A stretch of DNA of 64,000 bases from Stutzerimonas sp. S1 (GCF_025966695.1 NZ_JAOEIY010000006.1:1-64000), one strand, 5' to 3'. Shown: positions 9,807-21,132, counted from the stretch's first letter. Notes: generated from the letters alone by a model not told the origin. Numbers and translations: made by a program.

Positions 9807-11135
9807 ATGGCTAAGCAAGGTGCTCTCTCCGCGCTGAGTAATGGCGGGCTGTCCGAACTCTGGGCTCGTCTGCGCTTTCTGTTCATGGCGATCATCGTCT
9901 ATCGGATTGGCGCACACATCCCGGTGCCAGGGATCAATCCCGACAGGTTGGCCGAGCTGTTCCGTCAGAACGAAGGGACCATCCTTAGCCTGTTCAACAT
10001 GTTTTCCGGCGGCGCGCTGGAGCGCATGAGCATTTTTGCATTGGGAATCATGCCGTACATTTCGGCGTCGATCATCATGCAGCTCATGACCGCTGTCAGC
10101 CCGCAGCTGGAGCAGTTGAAGAAAGAGGGGGAGGCCGGGCGTCGCAAGATCAGTCAGTACACGCGTTACGGTACGTTGTTGCTGGCGATCGTGCAGGCTA
10201 TCGGTATGTCGGTCGGGTTGGCGGGCCAAGGCGTTGCATTCAACAATGACTTCGGCTTCTATTTCGTGGCCATCACCACCTTCGTGGCGGGTGCGATGTT
10301 CATGATGTGGCTCGGTGAGCAGATTACTGAGCGAGGGGTTGGCAATGGGATCTCCATGCTGATCTTCGCTGGGATCGTCGCCGGGTTGCCGGGCGCCTTA
10401 GGTCAGTCCTTCGAGTCTGCGCGGCAGGGAGATATTAATATTATCGCCTTGCTTGCAGTGGGCTTGCTGGCGGTTGCGATCATCGGCTTTGTGGTCTTCA
10501 TTGAGCGTGGCCAGCGGCGTATCGCTGTTCACTATGCCAAGCGTCAGCAGGGCCGCAAGGTTTTCGCTGCGCAGACCAGTCATCTGCCGTTGAAGGTGAA
10601 TATGGCGGGTGTTATCCCGGCAATTTTTGCTAGCAGCATCCTGCTCTTCCCCGCGTCGTTGGGTCAGTGGTTCGGTCAGTCCGAGAGTATGGGTTGGCTG
10701 GCTGATATTTCCCAGGCGATCGCTCCCGGCCAGCCTCTGAATATCTTGCTGTTCAGTGCCGGTATCATTTTCTTCTGCTTCTTCTACACAGCCTTGATGT
10801 TCAACCCTAAGGATGTTGCGGAGAATCTTAAGAAGTCCGGTGCGTTTATCCCAGGGATTCGTCCTGGTGAGCAGTCGGCGCGCTATATCGATGGTGTGTT
10901 GACTCGTTTGACCATGTTCGGCGCTCTGTACATGACGGCTGTCTGCCTGCTTCCGCAGTTCCTTGTGGTCGCAGCCAATGTGCCGTTCTATCTTGGCGGG
11001 ACCTCGTTGCTGATCGTGGTGGTGGTAGTCATGGATTTCATGTCTCAAGTGCAATCCCACCTCATGTCGCACCAGTACGATTCCCTGATGAAGAAAGCCA
11101 ACCTGAAGAGCTACGGCAGCGGCATGCTCCGCTAA
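9807..11135 (+). CDS. secY: Preprotein translocase subunit SecY
   Basis: This 442-residue protein is the channel subunit of the SecYEG translocon in the inner membrane. It has ten predicted membrane segments and the conserved pieces [14 protein letters not shown] near residue 75, [12 protein letters not shown] near residue 180, and the C5 cytoplasmic loop [10 protein letters not shown] near residue 347. The length is standard. It lies in the spc group directly after rplO, as in most bacteria. Confidence 0.98.
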   Translation: MAKQGALSALSNGGLSELWARLRFLFMAIIVYRIGAHIPVPGINPDRLAELFRQNEGTILSLFNMFSGGALERMSIFALGIMPYISASIIMQLMTAVSPQLEQLKKEGEAGRRKISQYTRYGTLLLAIVQAIGMSVGLAGQGVAFNNDFGFYFVAITTFVAGAMFMMWLGEQITERGVGNGISMLIFAGIVAGLPGALGQSFESARQGDINIIALLAVGLLAVAIIGFVVFIERGQRRIAVHYAKRQQGRKVFAAQTSHLPLKVNMAGVIPAIFASSILLFPASLGQWFGQSESMGWLADISQAIAPGQPLNILLFSAGIIFFCFFYTALMFNPKDVAENLKKSGAFIPGIRPGEQSARYIDGVLTRLTMFGALYMTAVCLLPQFLVVAANVPFYLGGTSLLIVVVVVMDFMSQVQSHLMSHQYDSLMKKANLKSYGSGMLR

Positions 11136-11164
11136 AGTGGTTCGTAAGGTTCGAGGAGTTGGTG

Positions 11165-11281
11165 ATGAAAGTTCGTGCGTCGGTTAAGAAGCTGTGCCGT
11201 AACTGCAAGATCATCCGTCGCGACGGTGTCGTGCGCGTGATCTGCAGCGCGGAGCCGCGTCACAAGCAGCGCCAGGGCTGA
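11165..11281 (+). CDS. rpmJ: 50S ribosomal protein L36, zinc-binding form
   Basis: This 38-residue protein reads [20 protein letters not shown] and continues to HKQRQG. The zinc ligands Cys11, Cys14, Cys27 and His33 are all present, so this is the zinc-dependent L36. It has an SD (CGAGGAG) and is the last gene before a terminator. Pseudomonads often keep a cysteine-free L36 paralogue elsewhere for zinc starvation; none is visible here. Confidence 0.96.
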   Translation: MKVRASVKKLCRNCKIIRRDGVVRVICSAEPRHKQRQG

Positions 11282-11297
11282 TTGTGTAAAGCGTAAG

Positions 11298-11325
11298 AAC
11301 CCGGCAGCTAGTGCGCTGCCGGGTT
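11298..11325 (+). terminator. Hairpin terminator after rpmJ
   Basis: An 11 bp stem, AACCCGGCAGC paired with GCTGCCGGGTT around a six-base loop, is followed by a weak, AT-rich tail (GAATATTTGTTT). The right arm runs into the -35 of the alpha operon promoter. Confidence 0.75.
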
Positions 11326-11352
11326 GAATATTTGTTTCTACAGCGTTAATAT
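11324..11352 (+). promoter_or_regulatory. Sigma70-type promoter of the alpha operon (rpsM-rplQ)
   Basis: TTGAAT at 11324-11329, 17 bases, then TAATAT at 11347-11352, about 58 bases upstream of rpsM. The alpha operon of E. coli likewise has its own promoter and an S4-controlled leader; I did not establish an S4 pseudoknot here. Confidence 0.72.
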
Positions 11353-11410
11353 CTCGCGCCCTTTTCTTGGCTTCCGGGGCGTAGGTAGCTGTCAATTGGA
11401 GTTTCACTGA

Positions 11411-11767
11411 ATGGCCCGTATTGCAGGCGTCAACATTCCGGATAACAAGCACACTGTTATCTCGCTGACCTACATCTACGGTGTTGGTCGCACCCGTGCG
11501 CAGGAAATCTGTGCCGCTACCGGCGTAAATCCGGCAGCAAAGATCAAGGATCTTTCCGACGAGCAGGTCGAACTGCTGCGTGGCGAAGTCGGCAAGTTCA
11601 TCGTTGAGGGCGACCTGCGTCGCGAAGTCAACATGAAAATCAAGCGCTTGATGGACCTGGGTTGCTATCGCGGCCTGCGCCATCGTCGTGGTCTGCCGGT
11701 TCGCGGTCAGCGTACCAAGACCAACGCACGTACCCGTAAGGGCCCGCGCAAGCCGATCCGCAAGTAA
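11411..11767 (+). CDS. rpsM: 30S ribosomal protein S13
   Basis: This 118-residue protein is S13, a head protein touching P-site tRNA and forming bridge B1 contacts. It starts [20 protein letters not shown] and ends with the basic [18 protein letters not shown] tail. It is the first gene of the alpha operon. Confidence 0.98.
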   Translation: MARIAGVNIPDNKHTVISLTYIYGVGRTRAQEICAATGVNPAAKIKDLSDEQVELLRGEVGKFIVEGDLRREVNMKIKRLMDLGCYRGLRHRRGLPVRGQRTKTNARTRKGPRKPIRK

Positions 11768-11797
11768 TCGCGTTAGCGAATCGACAGGAATTTAGTC

Positions 11798-12187
11798 ATG
11801 GCAAAACCTGCTGCTCGTCCTCGTAAGAAAATCAAAAAGACAGTGGTTGATGGCATCGCCCATATCCACGCGTCTTTCAACAACACCATCGTGACCATCA
11901 CGGATCGTCAGGGCAATGCGCTGTCCTGGGCTACCTCCGGTGGTTCGGGCTTCCGCGGCTCGCGTAAGTCCACTCCGTTCGCCGCCCAGATCGCCGCTGA
12001 GCGTGCTGGTCAGGCCGCTCTGGAGTATGGTCTGAAGAACCTCGACGTTAACGTCAAGGGTCCAGGTCCAGGTCGCGAATCCGCTGTGCGTGCTCTGAAC
12101 GCCTGCGGCTATAAAATCGCCAGCATCACCGACGTGACGCCGATCCCGCACAACGGGTGCCGTCCGCCGAAGAAGCGCCGCGTGTAA
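11798..12187 (+). CDS. rpsK: 30S ribosomal protein S11
   Basis: This 129-residue protein is S11, on the platform near the E-site mRNA. Conserved parts are [20 protein letters not shown] near residue 18 and the C-terminal [18 protein letters not shown]. Confidence 0.98.
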   Translation: MAKPAARPRKKIKKTVVDGIAHIHASFNNTIVTITDRQGNALSWATSGGSGFRGSRKSTPFAAQIAAERAGQAALEYGLKNLDVNVKGPGPGRESAVRALNACGYKIASITDVTPIPHNGCRPPKKRRV

Positions 12188-12204
12188 TCAGGAGACAGTA
12201 AAGA

Positions 12205-12825
12205 ATGGCTCGTTATATTGGTCCCAAGTGCAAACTGTCTCGTCGTGAAGGCACTGATCTCTTCCTGAAGAGTGGTGCGCGCGCGCTCGAATCCAAGTGC
12301 AACATTGAAACTCCGCCGGGTGTGCATGGCCAGCGTCGTGGCCGACTGTCCGACTACGGCACCCAGCTGCGCGAGAAGCAGAAGGTGCGCCGCATCTACG
12401 GTGTGCTGGAGCGTCAGTTCAGCGGTTACTACAAGGAAGCTGCCAGCCGCAAGGGTGCTACCGGCGAGAACCTGCTGCAGCTGCTCGAGTGCCGTCTGGA
12501 CAACGTCGTGTATCGCATGGGCTTCGGCTCCACTCGTGCCGAATCGCGCCAGCTGGTCTCGCACAAGTCGATCACCGTCAACGGTCAGACCGTGAACATC
12601 CCGTCTTACCAGGTCAAGGCCGGTGACGTGGTTGCGGTTCGCGAGAAGTGCCGTAACCAGCTGCGTATCGCCCAGGCCCTCGAACTGTGCGCACAGCGCG
12701 GTCGCGTTGAATGGGTCGAAGTAGACGCCGACAAGAAAACCGGTGTTTTCAAGAATGTTCCGGCTCGCAGCGATCTGTCCGCCGACATCAACGAAAACCT
12801 GATTGTCGAGCTCTACTCCAAGTAA
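12205..12825 (+). CDS. rpsD: 30S ribosomal protein S4
   Basis: This 206-residue protein is S4, a primary assembly protein and, in E. coli, repressor of the alpha operon. It starts [20 protein letters not shown] and has an S4 RNA-binding domain near residues 95-155 ([20 protein letters not shown]). Confidence 0.98.
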   Translation: MARYIGPKCKLSRREGTDLFLKSGARALESKCNIETPPGVHGQRRGRLSDYGTQLREKQKVRRIYGVLERQFSGYYKEAASRKGATGENLLQLLECRLDNVVYRMGFGSTRAESRQLVSHKSITVNGQTVNIPSYQVKAGDVVAVREKCRNQLRIAQALELCAQRGRVEWVEVDADKKTGVFKNVPARSDLSADINENLIVELYSK

Positions 12826-12847
12826 GGGCTAGAAAATAGGTGTATCC

Positions 12848-13849
12848 ATGCAGAGTTCGGTAAATGAGTTCCTGACCCCCCGCCATATCGATGTGCAGGT
12901 GGTCAGTCCGACCCGTGCCAAGATCACTCTCGAGCCCCTCGAGCGTGGTTTTGGCCACACCCTGGGCAACGCGCTGCGTCGTATTCTGTTGTCCTCCATG
13001 CCCGGCTGCGCTGTGGTCGAGGCTGAGATCGACGGTGTGCTCCACGAGTACAGCGCCATCGAGGGCGTGCAGGAAGATGTAATCGAAATCCTGCTCAACC
13101 TCAAAGGTATCGCCATCAAGCTGCACGGCCGTGATGAAGTGACCTTGAGCCTGGTGAAGAAGGGCGCGGGCGCTGTGACCGCTGCCGATATCCAGCTGGA
13201 TCACGATGTTGAAATCGTCAATGGCGATCACCTGATCGCCAATCTGGCGGCCAACGGCTCGATCAACATGAAGCTCAAGGTCGCTCGCGGCCGTGGTTAC
13301 GAGCCTGCTGATGCGCGTCAGAGCGACGAAGACGAAAGCCGTAGCATCGGTCGTCTTCAGCTCGACGCTACCTTCAGCCCGGTTCGTCGCGTGGCTTATG
13401 TGGTCGAGAATGCTCGTGTTGAGCAGCGCACCAACCTGGACAAGCTGGTCATTGACCTGGAAACCAACGGCACCCTGGATCCCGAAGAGGCGATCCGTCG
13501 TGCAGCGACCATCCTGCAGCAGCAGCTGGCTGCGTTCGTCGACCTGAAAGGCGACAGCGAGCCGGTGGTTGTCGAGCAGGAAGACGAGATCGATCCGATC
13601 CTGTTGCGTCCGGTTGATGACTTGGAACTGACCGTACGTTCGGCCAACTGCCTCAAGGCAGAGAACATCTACTACATCGGTGATCTGATCCAGCGCACCG
13701 AAGTAGAGCTGTTGAAAACGCCGAACCTGGGCAAGAAGTCCCTGACTGAAATCAAGGACGTTCTGGCTTCGCGTGGTTTGTCCCTCGGTATGCGCCTAGA
13801 TAACTGGCCGCCGGCAAGTCTCAAGAAGGACGATAAGGCCACTGCCTGA
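12848..13849 (+). CDS. rpoA: DNA-directed RNA polymerase subunit alpha
   Basis: This 333-residue protein is the alpha subunit. The N-terminal assembly domain ([20 protein letters not shown] near residue 33) and the C-terminal promoter-contact domain ([20 protein letters not shown] near residue 250) are both present, joined by an acidic linker. It is in the usual place between rpsD and rplQ. Confidence 0.98.
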   Translation: MQSSVNEFLTPRHIDVQVVSPTRAKITLEPLERGFGHTLGNALRRILLSSMPGCAVVEAEIDGVLHEYSAIEGVQEDVIEILLNLKGIAIKLHGRDEVTLSLVKKGAGAVTAADIQLDHDVEIVNGDHLIANLAANGSINMKLKVARGRGYEPADARQSDEDESRSIGRLQLDATFSPVRRVAYVVENARVEQRTNLDKLVIDLETNGTLDPEEAIRRAATILQQQLAAFVDLKGDSEPVVVEQEDEIDPILLRPVDDLELTVRSANCLKAENIYYIGDLIQRTEVELLKTPNLGKKSLTEIKDVLASRGLSLGMRLDNWPPASLKKDDKATA

Positions 13850-13894
13850 TCGCCCCCAGTAACCGAACTGAACGTTTGGTAAGGAATTTCAATC

Positions 13895-14281
13895 ATGCGT
13901 CATCGTAAAAGTGGCCGTCATCTGAGCCGCACCAGCGCCCACCGCAAGGCCATGTTCCAGAACATGGCGGTGTCGCTGTTCGAGCACGAACTGATCAAGA
14001 CTACCCTGCCCAAGGCCAAGGAGCTGCGTCGCGTTGCCGAGCCGCTGATCACTTTGGCCAAGGAAGACAACGTTGCCAACCGTCGCCTGGCTTTCGACCG
14101 TACTCGCTCGAAAGCGGCAGTGGGCAAGCTGTTCAACGATTTGGGCAAGCGCTATGCCACTCGTCAGGGCGGCTATCTGCGCATCCTGAAGTGCGGTTTC
14201 CGTGCTGGGGACAATGCACCGATGGCTTACGTCGAGCTGGTTGACCGTCCGGTCGCTGGTGAAGTGGAAGCTGCCGAGTAA
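13895..14281 (+). CDS. rplQ: 50S ribosomal protein L17
   Basis: This 128-residue protein is L17, at the tunnel exit. It starts [20 protein letters not shown] and contains [17 protein letters not shown]. It is the last gene of the alpha operon and is followed by a terminator. Confidence 0.98.
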   Translation: MRHRKSGRHLSRTSAHRKAMFQNMAVSLFEHELIKTTLPKAKELRRVAEPLITLAKEDNVANRRLAFDRTRSKAAVGKLFNDLGKRYATRQGGYLRILKCGFRAGDNAPMAYVELVDRPVAGEVEAAE

Positions 14282-14302
14282 CACGTTCGGCGGTGCAGAA
14301 GA

Positions 14303-14329
14303 AACCGAGCCTCAGGGCTCGGTTTTTTT
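14303..14329 (+). terminator. Intrinsic terminator after rplQ
   Basis: AACCGAGCC-TCA-GGGCTCGGTT followed by seven T residues. This is a strong terminator closing the ribosomal protein block. Confidence 0.93.
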
Positions 14330-14466
14330 ATTCCTGAGAGATTTGCTCTATCAGGTGCGTTGACCTTGATCATTAGTCGGCATTTCGTGCGCTGCCTATG
14401 ATGGCGCTCAACCAGCCGGTGCTCGCTGCCGGTTTGGAATATTCGATTCGTCTAGGAGAAGCAGCC

Positions 14467-15927
14467 ATGACTGACAAGCCCAAGTTGACGACCGTCGCCG
14501 GTGCGCCGGTATGGGAGAACCAGAACTCGATGACCGCCGGCCGCCGGGGGCCGATGTTGCTGCAGGACGTTTGGTTCTTGGAGAAGCTCGCGCACTTCGA
14601 CCGGGAGGTGATTCCGGAGCGGCGCATGCACGCCAAGGGGTCGGGTGCATTCGGCGAGTTCGTCGTTACCCATGACATCACGCGCTACACCAAGGCCAAG
14701 CTGTTTTCCGAAATCGGTAAGCGCACCCCGCTGTTCGCGCGTTTCTCCACCGTCGCCGGTGAACGCGGCGCAGCCGATGCCGAGCGCGATATTCGTGGTT
14801 ATGCGTTGAAGTTCTACACCGAGCAGGGCAACTGGGACATGGTCGGCAACAACACGCCGGTGTTCTTCTTCCGTGACCCGCTCAAGTTTCCTGATCTCAA
14901 TCATGCGGTGAAGCGGGATCCGCGAACCAACATGCGCAGCGCCAACAACAACTGGGACTTCTGGACCGGTCTGCCAGAAGCTCTGCACCAAATCACGTAT
15001 GTGATGGGCGATCGGGGTATTCCAGCGTCCTATCGCCATATGCATGGGTTTGGTTCGCACACCTACAGTTTCATCAGTCCGAACAATGAGCGCTTTTGGG
15101 TGAAGTTTCATTTCCGGACTCAGCAGGGCATCCGGAATCTGACTGATGCAGAGGCGGCAGCGATCGTAGCAAATGATCGTGAAAGCTCTCAGCGCGACCT
15201 GTATGAGGCGATTGAGCGTGGAGATTACCCCCGCTGGACCATGTACGTGCAGGTCATGCCGGAGGCCGATGCGGCCAAGGTCGCTTACCATCCCTTCGAC
15301 CTGACCAAGGTCTGGCCGCATGCCGACTATCCGCTGATTGAGGTCGGCTACTACGAGCTCAACCGCAACCCGGACAATTACTTCCAGGACGTGGAGCAGG
15401 CGGCGTTCACGCCAGCAAACGTTGTGCCGGGGATCAGCTTTTCGCCGGATCGGATGTTGCAGGGACGGCTGTTTTCCTACGGTGATGCGCAACGCTATCG
15501 GCTGGGCGTGAACCATCACCAGATTCCGGTGAACGCTCCGCGTTGCCCGGTTCACAGCTATCATCGCGACGGCGCCATGCGGGTCGATGGCAATCAGGGC
15601 GGGCGCCTGCACTACGAGCCGAACACCTATGGTGAATGGCAGGAGCAGCCCGACTTCAGCGAGCCGCCATTGGCATTGGTGGGGGCGGCAGATCGCTACG
15701 ACTACCGTGCCGACGACGCCGACTACTTCACCCAGCCGGGAAATCTGTTCCGTCTGATGAAGGCCGATGAGCAACAACGTCTGTTCGAGAATACGGCGCG
15801 CTCGATGCAGGGAGTCGACCGGCACATCAAGATTCGTCACATCAGCCACTGTTTGAAGGCGGACCCGGCGTACGGCGCAGGAATTGCGGCTGCGCTCGAT
15901 ATCCCGCTGTCAGAAGTACCCGCATAA
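14467..15927 (+). CDS. katA: Catalase, small-subunit clade, KatA type
   Basis: This 486-residue haem catalase removes hydrogen peroxide. It aligns with P. aeruginosa KatA: the distal histidine is His55 in [13 protein letters not shown], the NADPH-type clade features are present, and the proximal haem ligand is the tyrosine near residue 338 in [14 protein letters not shown]. The short length places it with the small-subunit clade and excludes KatE. The ATG at 14467 with SD AGGAGAAG is chosen over the start at 14398. The upstream 140 bases hold no OxyR site that I could defend. Ends with a terminator. Confidence 0.95.
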   Translation: MTDKPKLTTVAGAPVWENQNSMTAGRRGPMLLQDVWFLEKLAHFDREVIPERRMHAKGSGAFGEFVVTHDITRYTKAKLFSEIGKRTPLFARFSTVAGERGAADAERDIRGYALKFYTEQGNWDMVGNNTPVFFFRDPLKFPDLNHAVKRDPRTNMRSANNNWDFWTGLPEALHQITYVMGDRGIPASYRHMHGFGSHTYSFISPNNERFWVKFHFRTQQGIRNLTDAEAAAIVANDRESSQRDLYEAIERGDYPRWTMYVQVMPEADAAKVAYHPFDLTKVWPHADYPLIEVGYYELNRNPDNYFQDVEQAAFTPANVVPGISFSPDRMLQGRLFSYGDAQRYRLGVNHHQIPVNAPRCPVHSYHRDGAMRVDGNQGGRLHYEPNTYGEWQEQPDFSEPPLALVGAADRYDYRADDADYFTQPGNLFRLMKADEQQRLFENTARSMQGVDRHIKIRHISHCLKADPAYGAGIAAALDIPLSEVPA

Positions 15928-15949
15928 CTGCGTCAAGGCGTAGATGTCA

Positions 15950-15979
15950 AAGAGCCCGTAGTGGTCGCTACGGGCTCTT
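15950..15979. terminator. Bidirectional terminator between katA and uvrA
   Basis: A 12 bp stem, AAGAGCCCGTAG paired with CTACGGGCTCTT, followed by TGTTTTTGG on the plus strand. It can serve katA; it may also serve uvrA read-through on the minus strand, where the tail is poorer in T. Confidence 0.8.
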
Positions 15980-16128
15980 TGTTTTTGGGGCTGCTCGTGG
16001 CTTTGAGGCGTCGAGCGGTGGTCAGCAACCTACTCTGGGCGTGTTTCCAGCGGGGTTTGGCCGTGCAGCGGAGTCCATGCGGGTATCCGCTGGGCGCTGA
16101 CTTCAATGCCCGAGGATTGATCAGCCGG

Positions 16129-18963
16129 CTAGCGGTCGCGCTCCAGCAGTGGCTTGAGGAAATGCCCGGTGTGTGACACTGGGTTGTCCGCCACCTCTTC
16201 TGGAGTGCCGGTGGCGATGATCATGCCGCCCTTGGAGCCACCCTCGGGGCCAAGGTCAACCAGCCAGTCCGCGGTCTTGATCACGTCCAGATTGTGTTCG
16301 ATGACTACCACGGTGTTGCCGTGATCGCGTAATCGATGCAACACATCGAGCAGTTGCTGGATGTCGGCGAAGTGCAGGCCGGTGGTTGGCTCGTCGAGGA
16401 TGTAGAGGGTCTTGCCGGTATCACGCTTGGACAGCTCGCGGGACAGTTTTACCCGCTGCGCTTCGCCACCGGATAGAGTGGTCGCCGATTGGCCAAGCTT
16501 GATGTATGACAGGCCGACGTCGATCAGTGTCTGTAGCTTGCGCGCAACCGCCGGCACCGGATCGAAGAACTCCCGCGCTTCCTCGATGGTCATGTCGAGC
16601 ACTTCGGTAATGCTCTTGCCCTTGTATTTGACCTCCAGGGTTTCGCGGTTGTAGCGCTTGCCCTTGCAGACGTCGCACGGCACATAGATGTCTGGCAGGA
16701 AGTGCATCTCCACCTTGATCACGCCATCGCCTTGGCAGGCCTCACAGCGTCCTCCCTTGACGTTGAAGGAGAAGCGTCCCGGGCCATAACCGCGTGAGCG
16801 CGCTTCCGGCACGCCGGCGAATAGTTCGCGTATCGGGGTGAACAACCCGGTATAGGTGGCAGGATTGGAGCGCGGCGTGCGGCCGATCGGGCTCTGGTCG
16901 ATGTCCACTACCTTGTCCAGGTGCTGCAGGCCGTCGAACGAATCGTGCGGCGATACCTCGAGGGTTGTAGCGCCGTTGAGTGCGGTAGCGGTGATGGGGA
17001 ACAGCGTGTTGTTGATAAGCGTCGATTTGCCCGAACCGGATACGCCGGTGATGCAGGTCAGCAGGCCGACCGGAATCTCCAGATCGACGTTGCGCAGGTT
17101 GTTACCGCGCGCGCCCTTGAGCTGGAGCAGTTTCTTCGGGTCGCGCGGGGTGCGCTGCCGCGGGTATTCGATCTTCACCCGGCCGGACAGGTATTTGCCG
17201 GTGAGCGAATCCGGGTGCGCCATGACCTCGTCGGGGGTGCCTTCGGCGACGATGCGGCCACCGTGCACGCCGGCACCAGGCCCGATATCCACCACGTAAT
17301 CGGCGAGGCGGATGGCATCCTCGTCATGCTCCACTACGATCACGGTGTTGCCGATGTCGCGCAGATGGCGAAGGGTACCGAGCAGACGTTCATTGTCGCG
17401 CTGATGCAGGCCGATAGAGGGTTCGTCGAGGATGTACATCACGCCGACCAGCCCGGCGCCAATCTGGCTGGCAAGGCGGATGCGCTGGGCTTCTCCGCCG
17501 GACAGCGTGTCGGCACTGCGGTCGAGGGTCAGGTAGTCGAGGCCGACGTTGACCAGGAACTGCAGGCGTTCGCGAATCTCCTTGAGGATCTTGTCGGCGA
17601 TCTCGCCCCGTCGCCCCGGCAACGACAATGCACCGAAGTAGTCGGTGGCGTCACCAATCGGCAGGCTGGTGACTGCCGGCAACGTCTTGTCGCCGACCCA
17701 CACGTGTCGAGCCTCGCGACGCAGGCGCGTGCCTAGGCAGTCCGGGCAGTGCTGGGTGCTGAGGTATTTGGCGAGCTCCTCGCGTACCGAATTGGATTCG
17801 GTTTCCCGATAGCGCCGTTCGAGGTTGGGGATGATGCCTTCGAACGGGTGCGAGCGCTTGACGATATCGCCGCGATCATTCAGATAGCGAAACTCCACGC
17901 TTTGCTTGCCGCTACCGTAGAGCACCACCTTCTGCTGCTCGGCCGGCAACGCATCGAAGGGCTCGTCAAGGCTGAAACCGTAATGTGTGGCCAGTGAGCC
18001 GAGCATCTGGAAGTAGTAGACGTTGCGTCGATCCCAGCCGCGGATAGCACCTTCGGCGAGCGTCAGGCCGCCGTTGACCAGGCGCTTGGCATCGAAGAAC
18101 TGCTTCACGCCCAGGCCGTCGCAGGTCGGGCAGGCGCCGGCCGGGTTGTTGAAGGAGAACAGCTTGGGTTCCAGCTCGCTGATCGAGTGGCCGCAGATGG
18201 GGCAGGCGAAGCGGGCGGAGAAGATCAGGTCCTCACTGCCATCATCTTCTTCCATCGATGCGACCAGGGCGATGCCATCGGCCAGCTTCAATGCCGTCTC
18301 GAATGATTCTGCCAGGCGCTGGTGCAGGTCGCCGCGCACTTTGAAGCGGTCGACTACCACGTCAATCGAATGCTTCTTCTGCTTGTCCAGCTTGGGTAGT
18401 TCATCCAGCTCGTGCAGCCGGCCGTTGATGCGCGCGCGCACGAAACCCTGAGCGCGTAATTCGTCGAATACTGCGAGATGCTCGCCTTTGCGTTCACGGA
18501 TCACCGGGGCCAGCAGCATCAGCTTGCGCCCTTCCGGCAGCGCCAGCACCTGGTCGACCATCTGACTGACGGTCTGGGCCTCGAGTGGCGCGTCATGATC
18601 CGGGCAGCGTGGCGTGCCGGCCCGAGCATAGAGCAGGCGCAGGTAATCGTAGATCTCGGTAATGGTGCCGACGGTGGAGCGCGGGTTATGCGAGGTCGAT
18701 TTTTGTTCGATGGAGATGGCCGGCGACAGACCTTCGATGGTATCGACGTCCGGCTTTTCCATCATCGACAGGAACTGCCGGGCGTAGGCGGACAGCGATT
18801 CGACGTAACGACGCTGGCCCTCTGCATAGAGCGTGTCGAAGGCCAGCGAGGACTTGCCGGAGCCGGACAGGCCAGTGATCACGATCAGCTTGTCGCGCGG
18901 CAAGGTCAGGTCGATGTTCTTCAAGTTGTGGGTGCGAGCCCCACGAATCAGAATCTTGTCCAA
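16129..18963 (-). CDS. uvrA: Excinuclease ABC subunit A
   Basis: This 944-residue UvrA recognises DNA damage in nucleotide excision repair. Two ABC ATPase modules are visible: Walker [13 protein letters not shown] near residue 30 and [13 protein letters not shown] near residue 640. Zinc modules with CPICG...CPTC and CEACQGDG...CDVC are present, plus the signature LSGGEAQR in both halves. The start is a TTG at 18963, giving the conserved [17 protein letters not shown]-terminus; longer starts up to 19023 add non-conserved residues. No LexA box was seen in the divergent spacer to yajR. Confidence 0.96.
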   Translation of the reverse strand: MDKILIRGARTHNLKNIDLTLPRDKLIVITGLSGSGKSSLAFDTLYAEGQRRYVESLSAYARQFLSMMEKPDVDTIEGLSPAISIEQKSTSHNPRSTVGTITEIYDYLRLLYARAGTPRCPDHDAPLEAQTVSQMVDQVLALPEGRKLMLLAPVIRERKGEHLAVFDELRAQGFVRARINGRLHELDELPKLDKQKKHSIDVVVDRFKVRGDLHQRLAESFETALKLADGIALVASMEEDDGSEDLIFSARFACPICGHSISELEPKLFSFNNPAGACPTCDGLGVKQFFDAKRLVNGGLTLAEGAIRGWDRRNVYYFQMLGSLATHYGFSLDEPFDALPAEQQKVVLYGSGKQSVEFRYLNDRGDIVKRSHPFEGIIPNLERRYRETESNSVREELAKYLSTQHCPDCLGTRLRREARHVWVGDKTLPAVTSLPIGDATDYFGALSLPGRRGEIADKILKEIRERLQFLVNVGLDYLTLDRSADTLSGGEAQRIRLASQIGAGLVGVMYILDEPSIGLHQRDNERLLGTLRHLRDIGNTVIVVEHDEDAIRLADYVVDIGPGAGVHGGRIVAEGTPDEVMAHPDSLTGKYLSGRVKIEYPRQRTPRDPKKLLQLKGARGNNLRNVDLEIPVGLLTCITGVSGSGKSTLINNTLFPITATALNGATTLEVSPHDSFDGLQHLDKVVDIDQSPIGRTPRSNPATYTGLFTPIRELFAGVPEARSRGYGPGRFSFNVKGGRCEACQGDGVIKVEMHFLPDIYVPCDVCKGKRYNRETLEVKYKGKSITEVLDMTIEEAREFFDPVPAVARKLQTLIDVGLSYIKLGQSATTLSGGEAQRVKLSRELSKRDTGKTLYILDEPTTGLHFADIQQLLDVLHRLRDHGNTVVVIEHNLDVIKTADWLVDLGPEGGSKGGMIIATGTPEEVADNPVSHTGHFLKPLLERDR

Positions 18964-19094
18964 AGCAGCCTCGCGTGGCGGGCGAAAACCCGGAAGTATA
19001 CGGCTGGCATGTAGTCGCGGCAAAAGCGCGCGCCTGTGCCAGGCAGGGGATGACTGTTAGAATCGCCGCCCGGTTAATTCAAGCGAGACCCTCC

Positions 19095-20462
19095 ATGCAG
19101 GATCCTTACAGCGAGCGCATGAACGCCAGCGAAACCCGTGCAGCATCCGGGCTGGCTTTGGTTTTTGCGTTTCGCATGCTCGGCATGTTCATGGTCCTGC
19201 CGGTGCTGGCGACTTACGGTATGGAGCTGGAGGGCGCCACACCCGCGCTGATCGGCCTCGCCATCGGTGCCTATGGTTTGACCCAGGCGGTGCTGCAAAT
19301 TCCGTTCGGCATGCTTTCTGATCGCATCGGCCGTTTGCCGGTGATCTATGTCGGTCTGTTGCTATTCGCCGCCGGTGCGGCGCTGGCGGCGAGTGCCGAT
19401 TCCATCGGCGGTGTCATTGCAGGGCGGGTATTACAGGGCGCCGGCGCCATTTCCGCCGCGGTGATGGCGCTACTGTCGGACCTGACCCGCGAGCAGCATC
19501 GGACCAAGGCAATGGCGATGATCGGCATGAGCATCGGCTTGTCCTTCGCTGTGGCGATGGTCGTCGGGCCGCTACTGACCCGCGCCTTCGGCCTCTCCGG
19601 GTTGTTCTGGGTCACAGCGGGCATGGCCTTGCTAGGTGGGGTGATCGTCGCCATGCTGCCGCGGGCGCCCGGGCATCTGAAACACCGCGAGTCCGGGGTC
19701 GCCCGTCAGGCGCTCGGGCTGACGCTGCGCCACCCGGAACTGCTGCGTCTGGACTTCGGCATCCTGGCGCTGCACGCAATCCTCATGGCCAGCTTCGTCG
19801 CCTTGCCGCTGGCGCTAGTTGAGCAGGGTGCTCTGCCCAAGGACGAGCATTGGTGGGTGTATTTGACCGCCCTGCTGATCGGTTTTGTTGGCATGATTCC
19901 CTTCATCATCTACGGCGAGAAGAAGCGCCAGATGCGTCGGGTGCTGCTCGGTGCAGTGGCTGCGCTGTTGGCCTGCGAGCTGTTCTTCTGGCAGTTCGGT
20001 AGCGGTCTGTGGCTGCTGGTGGTCGGTATGGTGGCGTTCTTCACTGCCTTCAATCTGCTCGAAGCCTCGCTGCCCTCGCTGATCAGCAAGGTGGCGCCGG
20101 CCGGCGGTAAGGGCACGGCGATGGGGGTGTATTCCACCAGCCAGTTTCTCGGCGCCGGTGTGGGCGGCATCCTCGGCGGTTGGTTGTATCAGTACGGCGG
20201 CCTGGCGCTGGTATTCCTCGGTTGCGCGCTGCTCTGCGCGCTTTGGCTGAGCGTTGCCCTCGGCATGCGTGAACCGCCGTACGTCACCAGTCTGCGTCTG
20301 CCACTGTCGGCGAACGCCCTCGCCGACAGTGGGCTGGCGGCCCGCCTGCTGGATGTGCCAGGTGTGACGGATGCGTTGATCGTTGTGGACGAGGCGGCTG
20401 CCTACGTCAAGGTGGATACCCTTCATCTGGATCGTGCGGCGCTCGACCGGCTGCTCGCCTAG
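19095..20462 (+). CDS. yajR: MFS transporter YajR with C-terminal YAM domain
   Basis: This 455-residue protein matches E. coli YajR along its whole length: the first helix FRMLGMFMVLPVLATYGM, the motif A loop FGMLSDRIGRLPVI, LSDLTREQHRTKAM, and ESGVARQALG in the middle loop. After twelve membrane segments there is a soluble C-terminal domain from about residue 390 (EPPYVTSLRLPL to the end), corresponding to the ferredoxin-like YAM domain of YajR. The substrate is unknown; it is a proton-driven inner-membrane transporter. The start at 19095 is chosen because residues before it do not match the family. It is divergent from uvrA. Confidence 0.88.
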   Translation: MQDPYSERMNASETRAASGLALVFAFRMLGMFMVLPVLATYGMELEGATPALIGLAIGAYGLTQAVLQIPFGMLSDRIGRLPVIYVGLLLFAAGAALAASADSIGGVIAGRVLQGAGAISAAVMALLSDLTREQHRTKAMAMIGMSIGLSFAVAMVVGPLLTRAFGLSGLFWVTAGMALLGGVIVAMLPRAPGHLKHRESGVARQALGLTLRHPELLRLDFGILALHAILMASFVALPLALVEQGALPKDEHWWVYLTALLIGFVGMIPFIIYGEKKRQMRRVLLGAVAALLACELFFWQFGSGLWLLVVGMVAFFTAFNLLEASLPSLISKVAPAGGKGTAMGVYSTSQFLGAGVGGILGGWLYQYGGLALVFLGCALLCALWLSVALGMREPPYVTSLRLPLSANALADSGLAARLLDVPGVTDALIVVDEAAAYVKVDTLHLDRAALDRLLA

Positions 20463-20635
20463 CGGGTTGTCTGTGCAGTAGCCGCGCTTTTTGCCGAGGA
20501 TTCGACTGCCGCCGCTCGCGCCGGTTGGCCCCCTAGGGTGGGTAAGGTAAGATTCGCGGTCATTGGGCTTGCTCCTCGCAGCTGGAGTGTCCTCAGTGAG
20601 CCCATCCAAATCAATGTTCCAGAAAGGAGTTACCC

Positions 20636-21121
20636 ATGGCCAGAGGGGTGAATAAAGTCATCTTGATCGGCAACGTCGGCGGTGATCCGGAAACCCGCTA
20701 CCTGCCCAACGGCAATGCGGTAACCAACATTACCCTGGCGACCACCGACAGCTGGAAGGACAAGCAGACTGGCCAGCTTCAGGAGCGTACCGAATGGCAT
20801 CGAGTGGTGCTTTTCGGCAAGGTGGCCGAGATTGCCGGTGAATACCTGCGCAAGGGTTCGCAGTGTTATATCGAAGGTCGCTTGCAGACCCGCGAATGGG
20901 AGAAGGACGGCGTCAAGCGCTACACCACCGAGGTGGTGGTCGATATGAACGGCAGCATGCAGCTGCTGGGTGGTCGCGGCGGTTCCGACGATTCGCCACG
21001 TCAGCCGCGTCCGCAGCGCGAGCCGCAGCAGGCACCGCGCCCGCAGGCTCAGTCGCAGCGTCCGGCCGCGCAGCAGCCGGCACCGGACTACGACAGCTTC
21101 GACGACGATATCCCTTTCTAG
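20636..21121 (+). CDS. ssb: Single-stranded DNA-binding protein
   Basis: This 161-residue SSB has an N-terminal OB fold ([20 protein letters not shown]), a Pro/Gln-rich linker at residues 115-145, and the acidic C-terminal tip DDDIPF that recruits repair and replication partners. The SD AAGGAG is well placed. It lies downstream of yajR and near uvrA, the usual uvrA-ssb neighbourhood. Confidence 0.98.
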   Translation: MARGVNKVILIGNVGGDPETRYLPNGNAVTNITLATTDSWKDKQTGQLQERTEWHRVVLFGKVAEIAGEYLRKGSQCYIEGRLQTREWEKDGVKRYTTEVVVDMNGSMQLLGGRGGSDDSPRQPRPQREPQQAPRPQAQSQRPAAQQPAPDYDSFDDDIPF

Positions 21122-21132
21122 AGTTTCACTGA

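Noticed and set aside
14331-14466. OxyR site upstream of katA
   Set aside because: Only scattered CTAT and ATAG-like pieces without the spaced four-element pattern.
15961-16176. 71-residue frame between katA and uvrA
   Set aside because: It starts inside the terminator stem, overlaps the uvrA 3' end and has no SD or recognisable features.
16921-17736. Plus-strand frames over uvrA
   Set aside because: uvrA is certain on the minus strand; these frames have no family match or SD.
18964-19094. LexA (SOS) box in the uvrA-yajR spacer
   Set aside because: No CTG-N10-CAG type site with the CTGTAT core was found; uvrA does not look SOS-controlled here.
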